From positions 1-46,672 of the forward strand of contig CAKSHC010000011.1 of the NCBI GenBank assembly GCA_934456365.1: a stretch of 46,672 bases of DNA, in the 5' to 3' direction. The notes beneath the pieces are model-generated. The model was not told the origin of the DNA and did not search any database. It saw only the letters and a list, made by a program, of their open reading frames with translations. This DNA is from an uncultured Eubacteriales bacterium. GTDB lineage: Bacteria; Bacillota; Clostridia; Oscillospirales; UMGS1783. Position 1 is the stretch's first letter. Each line of letters begins with the position of its first letter. A program made the position numbers and the translations under genes. Shown here one piece after another: positions 29,710 to 38,749 of this stretch.

Positions 29710-32199
29710 TCAAATTTCGTAGCGGGGCCGGTCGCAGAGGAGCTGTTCGAAAATCGGCTGCACAGCCTCCCGCTCCTCCCGGCTCTCGGCAATGGCGTTG
29801 AGCGTGAAGAGCAGGTCGGTGCGCGGTGCCTGCGGATCAAACTTCTCCAGCCAGGGCGTCAGCCGGGTTTTGATGCCCATGCCGATGTCCGCGTCGCGCA
29901 GAAGCGCGATGCAGCGCTCCAGCCGGTCTTCGTTCTGATAGCAAAGCTGTTTTCCTTCGATCAAAAGGCAGATCTCCTCGCCGCGCTCGCGCGTCAGCTC
30001 CAGGCAAACGGTGTGCGTTTCCCGCTCATAGGTGAAGGCAAGCTCCTTGCCGCCGCGCACGATCCGCTCCGGCTTTTGCCAGCCGCGCAGCCGCAGGGAA
30101 ATTTTCTGCGCCCCGACGGCGGGCTTCCAGAGCCCCTCGGTCGGCGCGATGCGAAGCTGCGCGCGCTCGCTGCCCCAGGTCAGGCTCAGCTCGGTCTGCG
30201 CCCATTCGCCGTGTTGGTATCCGTCGCCGTCGCCCGCGTCTTCGTAAAGGGTGAAGGTGCGGTCCGCGCCCGGGAAAACGAAGATCTCCCAGTCGTTGGA
30301 GGGGAGGGTGTTGTCGTGAGGGGCGTGAACGGCCATCGGCACGATCGCGCCGGCGCGTGCCAGCACGGGAATCCGATCCCGGCTGCGCCACAGATCCAAA
30401 AACCGCCCGCCGCAGCCTTCGTACACGGTGCCGTCAAAAGCGTCGATCCACTTGCCGTCGGGCAGGAAAGCCTTCACCCGGCCGCAGTGGGAATTCTTGT
30501 CGCTGGATTCGGTGATGGGCGCCACCATCAGCTCGCTGCCGAAGAAAAACTGATTGGGCACCGCATAGGCCATATCCTTTTCGGGATATTCCCAATACAT
30601 CGGCTCCACCAGCGGGCGCAGCTCGGCATAGCAGCGCCGGTTCATGGTATAGAGATAGGGGAAGAGCCGATGGCGCAGACGCAGCGCGTCGGTCATTCTC
30701 CGCTCGGTTTCGGGCGGGAAGGCCCACGGCTCCTTGTTCACATATTCGTTGCAGGTGCTGTGCAGCCGGTTGATCGGGGAAAACACCCCCAGCTGCACCC
30801 ACCGCTCGGTCAGCTCGGCGTCGTGGTAGCCGCACATGTGGCCGCCGATGTCGTGGCTCCACCAGCCGTAGCCCACATTCGAGGCCGAAGCCGTGAATTC
30901 CGGCTGGAAGCGGAGGGAATCCCAGGTGATGAAGGTGTCTCCCGAGAAGCCCACGGGATAGCGCTGGCTGCCCGGCCCGCAATAGCGCGAGAAAAACATC
31001 GGCCGCTTGCCGGTGCGCGAAATGTCCAGAATGTGCAGATGGTTGAGCAGCCACAGAGGATCCATCTCCTCGCGCGGATCGGAAAGCTCACCCGGGCGGT
31101 TGGCCTTGTGGATCCACCAGTAGCTCTTGCCCTGCTGCCAGTCCATCCACCAGAAATCCACCCCGTCCTTTTCGTAGGGATGGTGCAGAATGTCAAAATA
31201 CTTCTCCATAAACGAAGAGGAGAGCACATTGAGCTTGACCTGCTTCCCGCTCGCCGGATCGATCCCGCAGGCGCGCGCCATCTCGGGATACATCTCCTCA
31301 TGCGCTCGCACACCCAAAGCCGGGTGCAGATTGAGCGCCGTGCGCAGCCCCCGCTCGTGCAGCCCCTTCAGGAAGGCCTTGTAGTCCGGGAAAAGCGCCT
31401 TGTTCCAGGTGTAGCCCGTCCAGCCGGGGCCCTCGTGCACATGCGGGCATTCGGCCAGGTTCTCTTCCTCGGTCGGAGGATTGTCGGTGATGTGCCAGTC
31501 CATATCCACCACCCCCACCGAGAAGGGAATGTCTTCCCGGCGGAAGCGATCCATCAGATCCAGATACTGCTGCTGGGTGTATTTGTAGTAGCGGCTCCAC
31601 CAGTTGCCCAGCGCCCAGTCGGGCAGCATGGGCGGCCGCCCCGTCAGCCGCATCAGATCGGCCACCGCCGTCCGGTAGTCGTGGCCGTAGCCGAAGAAGT
31701 AGAAGTCCTTCGTGTTCTTGCGCCGCGGCGTGGGCCATCCCTCTTCGTCGAGCAGCATGTGCGGCGTGTCGTCCAAAACCGAAAACCCGCCGCGGGAGCA
31801 CACGCTCTTTTCCAAAGCGCAGGCCCCGTCCACCCGGTCCAGCGTGGAAACGGTGCCCCAGAGCGCGTCAAAATCCTCGCCGAAGCGCCAGACTGAAGCC
31901 GGGGGCGCATTGAGCGCCACGCAAAGCGAATCGGCTGAAAATTCCTCGCCGATCCGGTAGGTCAGGGTCAGCCCCTGAGAGCGCAGGGTCAGAACCCCGT
32001 CGGCCTCTTCTTTTTCAAAGGCCACCGCCGGAAAATCGCGGTGGAAAACCGACTGGCTCGCCCGATCCTCAAAAAGCCCCTGCGGATCGTATTCCAGACG
32101 CACCAGCCGATCGGTCAGAAAGGTAAAACGCCAGGTTTTCCCCACTGCGCAGTTTTCCGACAGCGCCAAAGGGGTAACCGGCCAGGTGAATCGTCCCAT
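29710..32199 (-). CDS. Glycoside hydrolase family 31 (alpha-glycosidase)
   Basis: An 829-aa cytoplasmic enzyme; no signal peptide is seen. An N-terminal beta-sandwich is followed by the (beta/alpha)8 barrel and C-terminal beta domains. The catalytic nucleophile aspartate is in DFWWMDWQQG (near 353) and the acid/base aspartate in GFSGDTFITWDS (near 420). Substrate-pocket residues are WSHDIGGH and RLHST. GH31 members act on alpha-glucosides, alpha-xylosides or sulfoquinovosides; the specificity is not readable here. It follows a ROK kinase by 24 bp in an operon, so released sugar is probably phosphorylated at once. About 110 extra C-terminal residues after the usual domains look helical and are not assigned. 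Confidence 0.95.
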   Translation of the reverse strand: MGRFTWPVTPLALSENCAVGKTWRFTFLTDRLVRLEYDPQGLFEDRASQSVFHRDFPAVAFEKEEADGVLTLRSQGLTLTYRIGEEFSADSLCVALNAPPASVWRFGEDFDALWGTVSTLDRVDGACALEKSVCSRGGFSVLDDTPHMLLDEEGWPTPRRKNTKDFYFFGYGHDYRTAVADLMRLTGRPPMLPDWALGNWWSRYYKYTQQQYLDLMDRFRREDIPFSVGVVDMDWHITDNPPTEEENLAECPHVHEGPGWTGYTWNKALFPDYKAFLKGLHERGLRTALNLHPALGVRAHEEMYPEMARACGIDPASGKQVKLNVLSSSFMEKYFDILHHPYEKDGVDFWWMDWQQGKSYWWIHKANRPGELSDPREEMDPLWLLNHLHILDISRTGKRPMFFSRYCGPGSQRYPVGFSGDTFITWDSLRFQPEFTASASNVGYGWWSHDIGGHMCGYHDAELTERWVQLGVFSPINRLHSTCNEYVNKEPWAFPPETERRMTDALRLRHRLFPYLYTMNRRCYAELRPLVEPMYWEYPEKDMAYAVPNQFFFGSELMVAPITESSDKNSHCGRVKAFLPDGKWIDAFDGTVYEGCGGRFLDLWRSRDRIPVLARAGAIVPMAVHAPHDNTLPSNDWEIFVFPGADRTFTLYEDAGDGDGYQHGEWAQTELSLTWGSERAQLRIAPTEGLWKPAVGAQKISLRLRGWQKPERIVRGGKELAFTYERETHTVCLELTRERGEEICLLIEGKQLCYQNEDRLERCIALLRDADIGMGIKTRLTPWLEKFDPQAPRTDLLFTLNAIAESREEREAVQPIFEQLLCDRPRYEI

Positions 32200-32223
32200 A
32201 AGTGAATCCTTTCGTGTCTATGA

Positions 32224-33180
32224 TTACTTCACGCCCGCGCGCATCACCAGCCGCCGCGCCAGCGCCGCCGCACCGATCACACCGCTGTCGCTGCCGAGCC
32301 TGGCCTTCTGGAAGGTCGGCCCGCCGAAGCCGCGGCGGTTGAAGATGCGGAAGTTTTCGCAAACCTTCTCAAACAGCCGGTCGCCGTTGGTCATCAGCCC
32401 GCCGCCGAACACATAGGTTTCCACGCCGAGCACCTGGAAAATGTTATAGGAAAGCATGCCGATCATTTTGGCCATCCGGTTGAAGAGCAGAAGGCCAAGC
32501 CGATCCTGCGCCTCCACCGCCTCCATCAGATCCGGCCCGGCGATTTTTGCGGTCTTCTGCCGCGCCACCAGCATCGACTGCGGGAACTGAAACGCCAGAT
32601 TTTTCACCCATTCGTCGATGTGCGCCCCACCGGCATAGCTTTCAAAGCAGCCGAGGTTGTTGCAGGCGCAGGGAAGCCCCTGCCCCGGCGTGACCAGCGC
32701 ATGGCCGAATTCGCCCGAAAAGCCGTTGTCGCCATAGAAAAGATTGCCGCCCAAGATTACGGCTCCGCCAATGCCCGTGCTCACTGTGATGTAGATCATG
32801 TTGCGCACATTGCGGTCGGAAAGCGCGTCAAACTCCGCCAGCCCGGCCAGGTTGGCGTCGTTGTCCAGCGTGCAGGGGAAGCCCAGCTTTTCGGTCATGG
32901 CCTGCCCGAGCATCAGCCCGCGCAGATGCGGGATGTTCGGCGTGTCCAAAACCATGCCGTGCGTGCGGTCCACCGCACCCGGAATGCCCACGCCGCACGC
33001 CTGCGGCTTTTCCGCGCCCAAAAAGGCCCGGGTCGCTTCGCACAGCGCCTCGGTGAAAAGCGTGGAGGTCAGGCTTTCCGGTGTTTTGATCGTTTGTCTG
33101 CGGATCATCTTCCCGCTCTCGTTGAGCAGGCCGAAGGCGACCTTCGTGCCGCCGACGTCGATCCCAAGAGTGTTGCCCAT
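32224..33180 (-). CDS. ROK-family sugar kinase
   Basis: A 318-aa cytoplasmic ROK kinase, probably glucokinase-like or acting on the GH31 product. The ATP-binding GIDVGGTKVAFG lies near residues 5-16. The ROK signature is GEFGHALVTPGQGLPCACNNLGCFES, with the zinc ligands His and CxCx4C and the following Glu. The catalytic Asp is in LDNDANLAG. It lacks the N-terminal winged helix of ROK repressors, so it is an enzyme rather than a regulator. It is the first gene of the operon with GH31 and has its own consensus promoter. Confidence 0.93.
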   Translation of the reverse strand: MGNTLGIDVGGTKVAFGLLNESGKMIRRQTIKTPESLTSTLFTEALCEATRAFLGAEKPQACGVGIPGAVDRTHGMVLDTPNIPHLRGLMLGQAMTEKLGFPCTLDNDANLAGLAEFDALSDRNVRNMIYITVSTGIGGAVILGGNLFYGDNGFSGEFGHALVTPGQGLPCACNNLGCFESYAGGAHIDEWVKNLAFQFPQSMLVARQKTAKIAGPDLMEAVEAQDRLGLLLFNRMAKMIGMLSYNIFQVLGVETYVFGGGLMTNGDRLFEKVCENFRIFNRRGFGGPTFQKARLGSDSGVIGAAALARRLVMRAGVK

Positions 33181-33216
33181 AAAATATGTCCTTCCTTCGT
33201 TCCAAACTGTGATTCC

Positions 33217-33245
33217 ATTATAACGATTTACTCCCCTCCGGTCAA
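33217..33245 (-). promoter_or_regulatory. Promoter of the ROK/GH31 operon
   Basis: TTGACC (33240-33245) and a perfect TATAAT (33217-33222) with 17-bp spacing on the minus strand. Confidence 0.85.
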
Positions 33246-33272
33246 GAGCGAGCCTCCTTTTTCAAAAAAGTG

Positions 33273-33301
33273 TCGCTTTTTTCCGAAAGCTGTGGTATAC
33301 T
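33273..33301 (+). promoter_or_regulatory. Probable promoter of the propeller-like protein gene
   Basis: TATACT at 33296-33301 is a good -10 box, 30 bp before the start. The matching -35 (TCGCTT, 33273-33278) is poor, so an activator may help. Confidence 0.45.
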
Positions 33302-33331
33302 GATTCCAACTATGGAAAGGTGGTTTGCCCG

Positions 33332-34936
33332 ATGAAAAAAAGAATCGCTTTCTTGGTCTGCCTCGCGCTGCTGGCCGCGCTCGTCCTGCCCGTGGGAATC
33401 CGCGCCGCCGAGCCCGCCGTCACCCTCTACGGCTATCGCTGCTTCAATGCCTCCGATAAGGTCGGCGCCGGAGCCTTCGTTTCCTTCTCCTCCGATTCCC
33501 CCGGCAGCCTCTCGGTCGTTTCCGCCCAGGCGGATCAGACCACCGTTTTCGCCGGCACCTACGCCGGCGGCGTTTACTACGGGATCGATCAGAACGCCAC
33601 TCTCTTTACCACCGACCTCTCCTCCTTTTCCCGCAAAACCGTCGGCACCGTCCTTTCCGACACCGACACCTGGGAGCCCGGCGAGCTCACGTATGACTAC
33701 AGCGCCGGCCGTCTGATCCTCCTCGCCGTCAACCGCCAGACCGACGCCGGCAGCGTCGCCCTCTTTGCCGTCGATCCCCAGACCGGCGCCGCCACCCCGC
33801 TGTGCACCGTGCGCGATTCCATCGACCTGCGCACCCTGGCCGCCTCTCCCTCCGGCACCCTCTACGGCATTGACCTGCAGGGCGATCTCTATACCGTTGA
33901 TCCCCAGTCCGGCGCCGCCGCCCGCATCGGCAGCACCGGAAAGACCGCCCGCTATACCCAGAGCATGTGCTTCGACCGGCAGACCGGAGCCCTCTATTGG
34001 GCCCACTACGATTCCCCCGGCACCCCCGCCCTCTATCTCGTCGATCCCCAGACCGGAGCCCTCACCGAGCTCGGCGAGCTGGAGGACAGCGCCGAGATCA
34101 GCGGGCTCTGCGTGGCGACCGACGCCTTCCACGTCGGCTACCAGACCGAAGCCGGCGGCAGCGCCGGCGATAAGGGCGGCGGCTTTTATCAGGCCGGCGA
34201 CCGGGTGACCATGACCGCCGTCGCCGATCAGGGCTATACCTTCGGCGGCTGGATCGCCTCGAGCGGTGTCCTCACAAGCCAGACCACCGCCGAAACCACT
34301 CTTGTTATGCCCGCCGCGGACGTGACCGTCAAGGCCTTTTTCATCCCCGCCAATTCCTACGTCGAACGCACCCTGATGGATACCGCGCAGGGGGTCGACG
34401 TCAAGGGCGCCAAGATCTATTATAACGCCGTCCTCTCGGCCTCCGCCCTCGCCGAAACCGACGAGGCATGGAGCGCCATTGCCGCCAAAACCGGCTCCCG
34501 CGCCATCCTGCGCGGCTACCGGCTCTTGCTTGCGGGAGAAACCCCCAAGGGCTCCGTTTCTCCCAACAAGGGGAGCCTGACCGTTTGGGCCAAGGTCGGC
34601 AGCGATTACGAAGGGAAAATTCTGACCGCCTGGCAGCTCATTGACGGCAAGGTCGTCGCCGCCTCCGGTAAGGTTATCGAGGGTATGCTTTGCTATAAGA
34701 CCACTTCTCTTGCTCCCATCCTCATCACCGAGGGCGGCACGGGGCTTCCCTGGTGGGCCGTCGTGCTGCTGGTGCTGCTCGGCATCGCGGCCATTTTGTA
34801 CGGCATCCGCCTGGTCAACCTCCTGCGCATCCGCATCCGCCGCGCCAAAAAGGCCGCAAAGAAGCAGGGGAGCGCAAAGAAAAAATCCCTGTGGGCGCGT
34901 CTGCGCGCCTGGATTCGCAAAACGTTAGGAGAATAA
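33332..34936 (+). CDS. Membrane-anchored surface protein with propeller-like repeats
   Basis: A 534-aa protein with a signal peptide (1-26). A region of about 250 residues has repeated YxVDPQTGAxTxL units (for example near 150, 195 and 250), as in beta-propeller blades. An InlB-type bacterial repeat follows (GYTFGGW...TTLVMPAADVTVKAFF), then a globular stretch. A single TM helix (GLPWWAVVLLVLLG) and a strongly basic cytoplasmic tail end the protein. No enzyme motif was seen; the likely role is adhesion or signalling at the surface (inference). ATG 33332 has AAAGGTGG 8 bp upstream; an in-frame GTG four codons earlier overlaps that site. The methyltransferase gene starts 2 bp after its stop. 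Confidence 0.85.
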   Translation: MKKRIAFLVCLALLAALVLPVGIRAAEPAVTLYGYRCFNASDKVGAGAFVSFSSDSPGSLSVVSAQADQTTVFAGTYAGGVYYGIDQNATLFTTDLSSFSRKTVGTVLSDTDTWEPGELTYDYSAGRLILLAVNRQTDAGSVALFAVDPQTGAATPLCTVRDSIDLRTLAASPSGTLYGIDLQGDLYTVDPQSGAAARIGSTGKTARYTQSMCFDRQTGALYWAHYDSPGTPALYLVDPQTGALTELGELEDSAEISGLCVATDAFHVGYQTEAGGSAGDKGGGFYQAGDRVTMTAVADQGYTFGGWIASSGVLTSQTTAETTLVMPAADVTVKAFFIPANSYVERTLMDTAQGVDVKGAKIYYNAVLSASALAETDEAWSAIAAKTGSRAILRGYRLLLAGETPKGSVSPNKGSLTVWAKVGSDYEGKILTAWQLIDGKVVAASGKVIEGMLCYKTTSLAPILITEGGTGLPWWAVVLLVLLGIAAILYGIRLVNLLRIRIRRAKKAAKKQGSAKKKSLWARLRAWIRKTLGE

Positions 34937-34937
34937 G

Positions 34938-35687
34938 ATGAATTATACCGACCTCAACGCCCAAACCATCGACCGCTGGGTCGAGGAGGGCTGGGAATGG
35001 GGCAAGCCCTCTTCCCACGAGGCCTTTCTGAAAGCAAAGGAGGGCGAGCTCTCGGTTTTGCTCACCCCCACCCGCCCCGTGCCCGCCGCCTGGCTCGGCG
35101 ACCTGAAGGGCAAGCGCCTTTTGGGGCTGGCCTGCGGGGGCGCGCAGCAAATGCCGCTTTTTGCCGCCGCCGGCGCGCAGTGCACCGTGCTCGATTATTC
35201 CGAGCGCCAGCTGGAATCGGAGCGCCTCGCCGCCGCGCGCGAGGGCTACGAGATCGAGATCGTCCGCGCCGATATGACAAAGCCCCTGCCCTTTCCCGAT
35301 CAGAGCTTCGACCTGATCTTCCATCCCGTTTCGAATTGCTATGTCCGCGAGGTGAGAGGGATCTTCCGCGAGTGTGCCCGCGTCCTCAAACCGGGCGGCC
35401 GGCTGCTCGCCGGGCTCAACACGCCGATGAATTATATCGTCAACGAGGAGGAAACCGAGATCGTCCATTCGCTGCCCTTCGACCCCCTCTCAGATCCCGC
35501 CCTGATGCGGGAGCTGGAGGAGTCCGATTCCGGCGTCCAGTTTTCGCATTCGCTGGAAGAGCAGATCGGCGGCCAGCTGCAGGCCGGCCTGTCGCTGCTC
35601 GATCTGTATGAGGATACCAACGGGGAAGGCCGCCTCCACGAGCTGCGGATCCCTTCCTATCTCGCCACCCTCGCCGTCAAGCGATAA
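34938..35687 (+). CDS. SAM-dependent methyltransferase (class I)
   Basis: A 249-aa Rossmann-fold methyltransferase. Motif I is RLLGLACGGAQQMPLFAAAG (near 55-75). The acidic residue closing strand 2 is in CTVLDYSERQL. ADMTKPLPFPDQSFDLIF and RVLKPGGRLLAG complete the core. The substrate is unknown. It is translationally coupled to the preceding membrane protein (AGGAG within that gene's last codons, 1-bp gap). The pairing with a surface protein gene has no obvious functional reason. Confidence 0.92.
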   Translation: MNYTDLNAQTIDRWVEEGWEWGKPSSHEAFLKAKEGELSVLLTPTRPVPAAWLGDLKGKRLLGLACGGAQQMPLFAAAGAQCTVLDYSERQLESERLAAAREGYEIEIVRADMTKPLPFPDQSFDLIFHPVSNCYVREVRGIFRECARVLKPGGRLLAGLNTPMNYIVNEEETEIVHSLPFDPLSDPALMRELEESDSGVQFSHSLEEQIGGQLQAGLSLLDLYEDTNGEGRLHELRIPSYLATLAVKR

Positions 35688-35692
35688 AGGAC

Positions 35693-35720
35693 TTGCATTT
35701 TCCGAAGATTATGCTATAAT
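35693..35720 (+). promoter_or_regulatory. Promoter of the SipW-type surface protein gene
   Basis: TTGCAT (35693-35698) and a perfect TATAAT (35715-35720), 16 bp apart, with AAAGGAG before the ATG. Confidence 0.8.
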
Positions 35721-35757
35721 GAAAAAAGATTTTTTGGAAGAAAAAGGAGAATGATCC

Positions 35758-37728
35758 ATGAAAAAGAGTCAGATCACCCAAAAAACCCTTCTGACCAGCC
35801 TGCTGGCTATGGTTCTTTGCCTTTTGATGCTGGTCGGATCCACCTTCGCGTGGTTTACCGATTCGGCCTCGGCCTCGGTCAACCGCATTCAGGCGGGCGA
35901 GCTGAAGGTCGGCCTGGAAATGAAAAATAAAGACGGCGCATGGGTCTCCGCCGAGAATCAGGAGCTTCCTTTCCTGGTCAACGGCCAGTTTCCCGATCCG
36001 GACGCCACGATCCTCTGGGAGCCGGGCTGCACCTACCGCCTGCCCGCGCTGCGCGTGGCCAACCTCGGCAATCTGGCTCTTCGCTATGAGATCCGCGTGA
36101 CCGGCCTGGAAGGCAGCCCCAAGCTGCTCGAGGTTTTGAAATTCTTCGTCAACGGCGCGGATTTCTCGCATGAGATCGGCGCGTATACCGGCGCGCTGCC
36201 CGCCGCTCAGAACGGCGTCCCCTCCTATTCCGACGAGCTTGTCCTCTCGGCTCAGATGGATCCGAATGCCGGAAATGATTATATGGGCCTCTCCCTCGAG
36301 GGCATTTCCATCACCGTCTACGCCACCCAGGCTCCCGTCGAGAGCGACAGCATCGATTCTTCCTACGACGAGTCCGCCTTTGACGCGCTGCGCGACCTCT
36401 ATCCCGTCAGCGCCTCCGCCCCCGTCAACCGCGCGGGCGATACCGTCCTGACCGGCGAGCTTTTCCGGATCGCCGTTCCCGTCGCCGCCGTGGGCGATAA
36501 GACCGCCGACCTGCGCGTCGACATCGCAAAAGACGCCTCGGTCATCCCGGGCTTCAGCGTGGCCGCCGAGGGCAACCGGCTCGAGCAGTTCAGCGTCCGG
36601 GTCACCGGCCTTGCCCAAAACAACACCGCCCCCATCGCCGTTTCGCTCTTCATCGGAAAAGGCTATTCCTTCGAGGGCAATTCCGTTGCGGTCAAGCATC
36701 GCCTGGCCGACGGTTCGATCGAAATCCTCTCCGGCACCTACGATCCGGCTGCCGGCACCGTTTCCTTTGAAACCACCTCCTTCTCGCCCTTCGCGGTTGA
36801 GGTACCCGAGCTGCCGCTCGTGATCGGCTCCGGCGCAAACACCACCTTTGCCGATAGCTTCACCGCCGCTCTCAACGCCGCCGTGGCCCTCCCCGAGGAA
36901 GACCGTACCGTCCTCTTCCTGCATTCGACCGGCGCTCCTCTGACGTATGGGATCGCCGAGCCCACCACCCTTTCGGGCATCACCTTCCGCGCCGCAGACG
37001 GCGTCACCCTCGCCGGTTTGCAGCTGCTCGGGAAAAAGGGCGCCCTCCTCACGATGGATTCCCTCACCTTTGAAGGCATCGCTTTCACCGATAAGGTGCT
37101 TCTGGGGCAGGCAAGCTATTCCAACAACTATTCGCAGTGCTCCAACATCACCTTCCGGGATTGCTCCTTCGATCTGCAAAATTCCGCAGAAAAGCTGAAA
37201 GACGCCATCACCCATAAAGGCGGCGGAGTCCGTGGCGATATCGCTGCCGCGGAAAAGCTTGCCTATCTCAACGGCTTCGTGCTGGAAAACTGCTCCTTCC
37301 GCAACGTCCGCTATGCCTTCTGGTCCACCAACATCCGCAACGCCGCCATCCGCGGCTGCGAAATGGAGCAGTGCTCGGGCTATGCCATCCGCCTCGACGA
37401 TGTCGCCGGACAGCTCACCGTGGAGAATAACCGGGTGACCGGCGCCGAGGGCGTGCTTTCGATCAATACCGTCGGCAATAACTATTCCACCACCGATATC
37501 GTCACCGATGTTGTGATCCGGAATAACGTCGCCGAAGAAGTGACCTGCCGAAACGGCTACCTCTTCTGCACCAGCTTCGACAACGCCCGCTCCTCCGGAA
37601 AATCCACCTACACCGTTTCCGGCAACTCCGGCTCCTATACAACCGATTTCGAAGAAGAGCCTCTCTTCGGCTTCCGCATCAAGTCGACCTACGGTCCCAG
37701 CAAAGCCGAATATATCCCCAACAACTGA
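35758..37728 (+). CDS. SipW/TasA-type signal peptide protein with C-terminal beta-helix
   Basis: A 656-aa secreted protein. The N-terminus has the SipW-dependent signal type: a hydrophobic core ending in GSTFAWFTDSASASVN, then AGELKVGLE as in TasA/camelysin matrix proteins. A TasA-like beta-sandwich (about 30-200) and a second beta domain (about 230-355) follow. The C-terminal 290 residues form a right-handed parallel beta-helix (N-I-T-F-R-D-C-S-F, L-E-N-C-S-F type rungs, near 450-610). The function is probably as an extracellular matrix or glycan-binding structural protein; no lyase catalytic set was seen. The matching SipW peptidase is not in the window. It is monocistronic with its own promoter and terminator. 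Confidence 0.87.
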   Translation: MKKSQITQKTLLTSLLAMVLCLLMLVGSTFAWFTDSASASVNRIQAGELKVGLEMKNKDGAWVSAENQELPFLVNGQFPDPDATILWEPGCTYRLPALRVANLGNLALRYEIRVTGLEGSPKLLEVLKFFVNGADFSHEIGAYTGALPAAQNGVPSYSDELVLSAQMDPNAGNDYMGLSLEGISITVYATQAPVESDSIDSSYDESAFDALRDLYPVSASAPVNRAGDTVLTGELFRIAVPVAAVGDKTADLRVDIAKDASVIPGFSVAAEGNRLEQFSVRVTGLAQNNTAPIAVSLFIGKGYSFEGNSVAVKHRLADGSIEILSGTYDPAAGTVSFETTSFSPFAVEVPELPLVIGSGANTTFADSFTAALNAAVALPEEDRTVLFLHSTGAPLTYGIAEPTTLSGITFRAADGVTLAGLQLLGKKGALLTMDSLTFEGIAFTDKVLLGQASYSNNYSQCSNITFRDCSFDLQNSAEKLKDAITHKGGGVRGDIAAAEKLAYLNGFVLENCSFRNVRYAFWSTNIRNAAIRGCEMEQCSGYAIRLDDVAGQLTVENNRVTGAEGVLSINTVGNNYSTTDIVTDVVIRNNVAEEVTCRNGYLFCTSFDNARSSGKSTYTVSGNSGSYTTDFEEEPLFGFRIKSTYGPSKAEYIPNN

Positions 37729-37736
37729 ACGATCCG

Positions 37737-37769
37737 AGAATCACCGGCCCTCCGGTGATTCTTTTTTTC
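37737..37769 (+). terminator. Intrinsic terminator of the SipW-type protein gene
   Basis: An 11-bp perfect stem AGAATCACCGG / CCGGTGATTCT with a 4-nt loop and a run of seven T's. Confidence 0.92.
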
Positions 37770-37827
37770 TCTCCTCCTCATAAGGACAAAGCGCCCCGGC
37801 GTATGGTAAAGAGAGGAGGGATGAATC

Positions 37828-38526
37828 ATGTGGAAAGAGCTCTTTGCCGCTATCTCCGGCCTGTTTTCCTTTATGCTCTATATCCGCGGGCAGGGGAGCT
37901 TCGAAAAGCCCATGGGCGCCGCCGAGGAACGAGAATGCCTGATCGCCGCCGCGCAGGGCGACCGCACCGCCCGCGAAAAGCTGATCCGGCGCAATTTGCG
38001 CCTCGTCGCCCACGTCGTCAAAAAATACGGAGCCAACGAAACCCTTCAGGAAGACCTGCTCAGCATTGGCACCATCGGCCTGATCAAGGCGGTCGATAGC
38101 TTTTCGGTCGAAAAAGGCTCCCGCTTTTCCACCTACGCCGCCCGCTGCATCGAAAATGAAATCCTGATGTACTTCCGCTCGCAGAAAAAATGCGCTGGAG
38201 ATAAATCCATCCACGACGTCATCGACGTCGATAAGGAAGGCAACGAGCTCACCCTGATCGATATCATCGCCGGCGAAGATTCCATCGCCGAAGACCTCGA
38301 GCTCAAGGTCGGCGTCGAGCGCATGGCCGTCGCTTTGCGCGAAGAGCTCGAAGAGCGCGAAAAGCATGTCCTCATCTGGCGCTACGGCCTCGACAACCGC
38401 CCGCCCCTCTCCCAGCAGGAAACCGCCGAACGCCTCGGCATCTCCCGCTCCTATGTCTCCCGCATCGAAAAACACGCCCTCGAAAAGCTGCGCGACCGCT
38501 TCCGCCGCGAGGGCTGGATGGATTGA
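37828..38526 (+). CDS. sigK: RNA polymerase sporulation sigma factor SigK-like
   Basis: A 232-aa sigma-70 family factor. The hydrophobic pro-sequence-like N-terminus (LFSFMLYIRGQGSFEKPM) is typical of SigK and SigE. Region 2 follows with NLRLVAHVVKKYG, LLSIGTIGLIKAVDSF and RFSTYAARCIENEILMYFRS. The segment DKEGNELTLIDII is the SigK/SigE hallmark. Region 4 has SQQETAERLGISRSYVSRIEKHALEKLR. SigK directs late mother-cell gene expression in spore formation. The gene is contiguous, with no skin element interrupting it. Start at 37828, 7 bp after GAGGAGGG. SigE is the main alternative; the LYIRGQGSF..P pattern favours SigK. Confidence 0.9.
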   Translation: MWKELFAAISGLFSFMLYIRGQGSFEKPMGAAEERECLIAAAQGDRTAREKLIRRNLRLVAHVVKKYGANETLQEDLLSIGTIGLIKAVDSFSVEKGSRFSTYAARCIENEILMYFRSQKKCAGDKSIHDVIDVDKEGNELTLIDIIAGEDSIAEDLELKVGVERMAVALREELEEREKHVLIWRYGLDNRPPLSQQETAERLGISRSYVSRIEKHALEKLRDRFRREGWMD

Positions 38527-38561
38527 ATTTTCAAATTTTTTCCAAAAACAGTTTACAGACC

Positions 38562-38590
38562 TTGCTTTTCTCCTTGTTATTTGGTATATT
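38562..38590 (+). promoter_or_regulatory. Promoter of the CFYD-DPEW gene cluster
   Basis: TTGCTT (38562-38567) and TATATT (38585-38590) with 17-bp spacing. The span between sigK and the cluster also holds the small ORF at 38614. Confidence 0.6.
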
Positions 38591-38613
38591 AAAAGCAGAA
38601 AGGAGAGAAAAGC

Positions 38614-38733
38614 ATGCCGCCCTTCGATCGAAGCAAGAGCCCGCGCCTTCTTCTCCCCTTGGAAAGGGAATGCACCCGCGCCGTTTCTTCCGGGGCGCTC
38701 CGCCCCGCTTCATTCGGCTTCCTGCATAAGTAA
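38614..38733 (+). CDS. Possible 39-aa small protein or leader peptide
   Basis: A short frame starts with ATG 8 bp after AAAGGAG, just downstream of a promoter, and ends 16 bp before the next gene. The product begins MPPFDRSKSPRLLL and is basic. It has no recognisable domain, and its GC-rich codons contrast with the AT-rich gene that follows. It may be a real small protein, a leader ORF, or chance. Confidence 0.35.
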   Translation: MPPFDRSKSPRLLLPLERECTRAVSSGALRPASFGFLHK

Positions 38734-38749
38734 AAATGAGGAGAGTAAA

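Noticed and set aside
29653..31896. 747-aa open frame opposite the GH31 gene
   Set aside because: Shadow frame in a GC-rich gene; it begins in the tRNA promoter and has no start site or domain.
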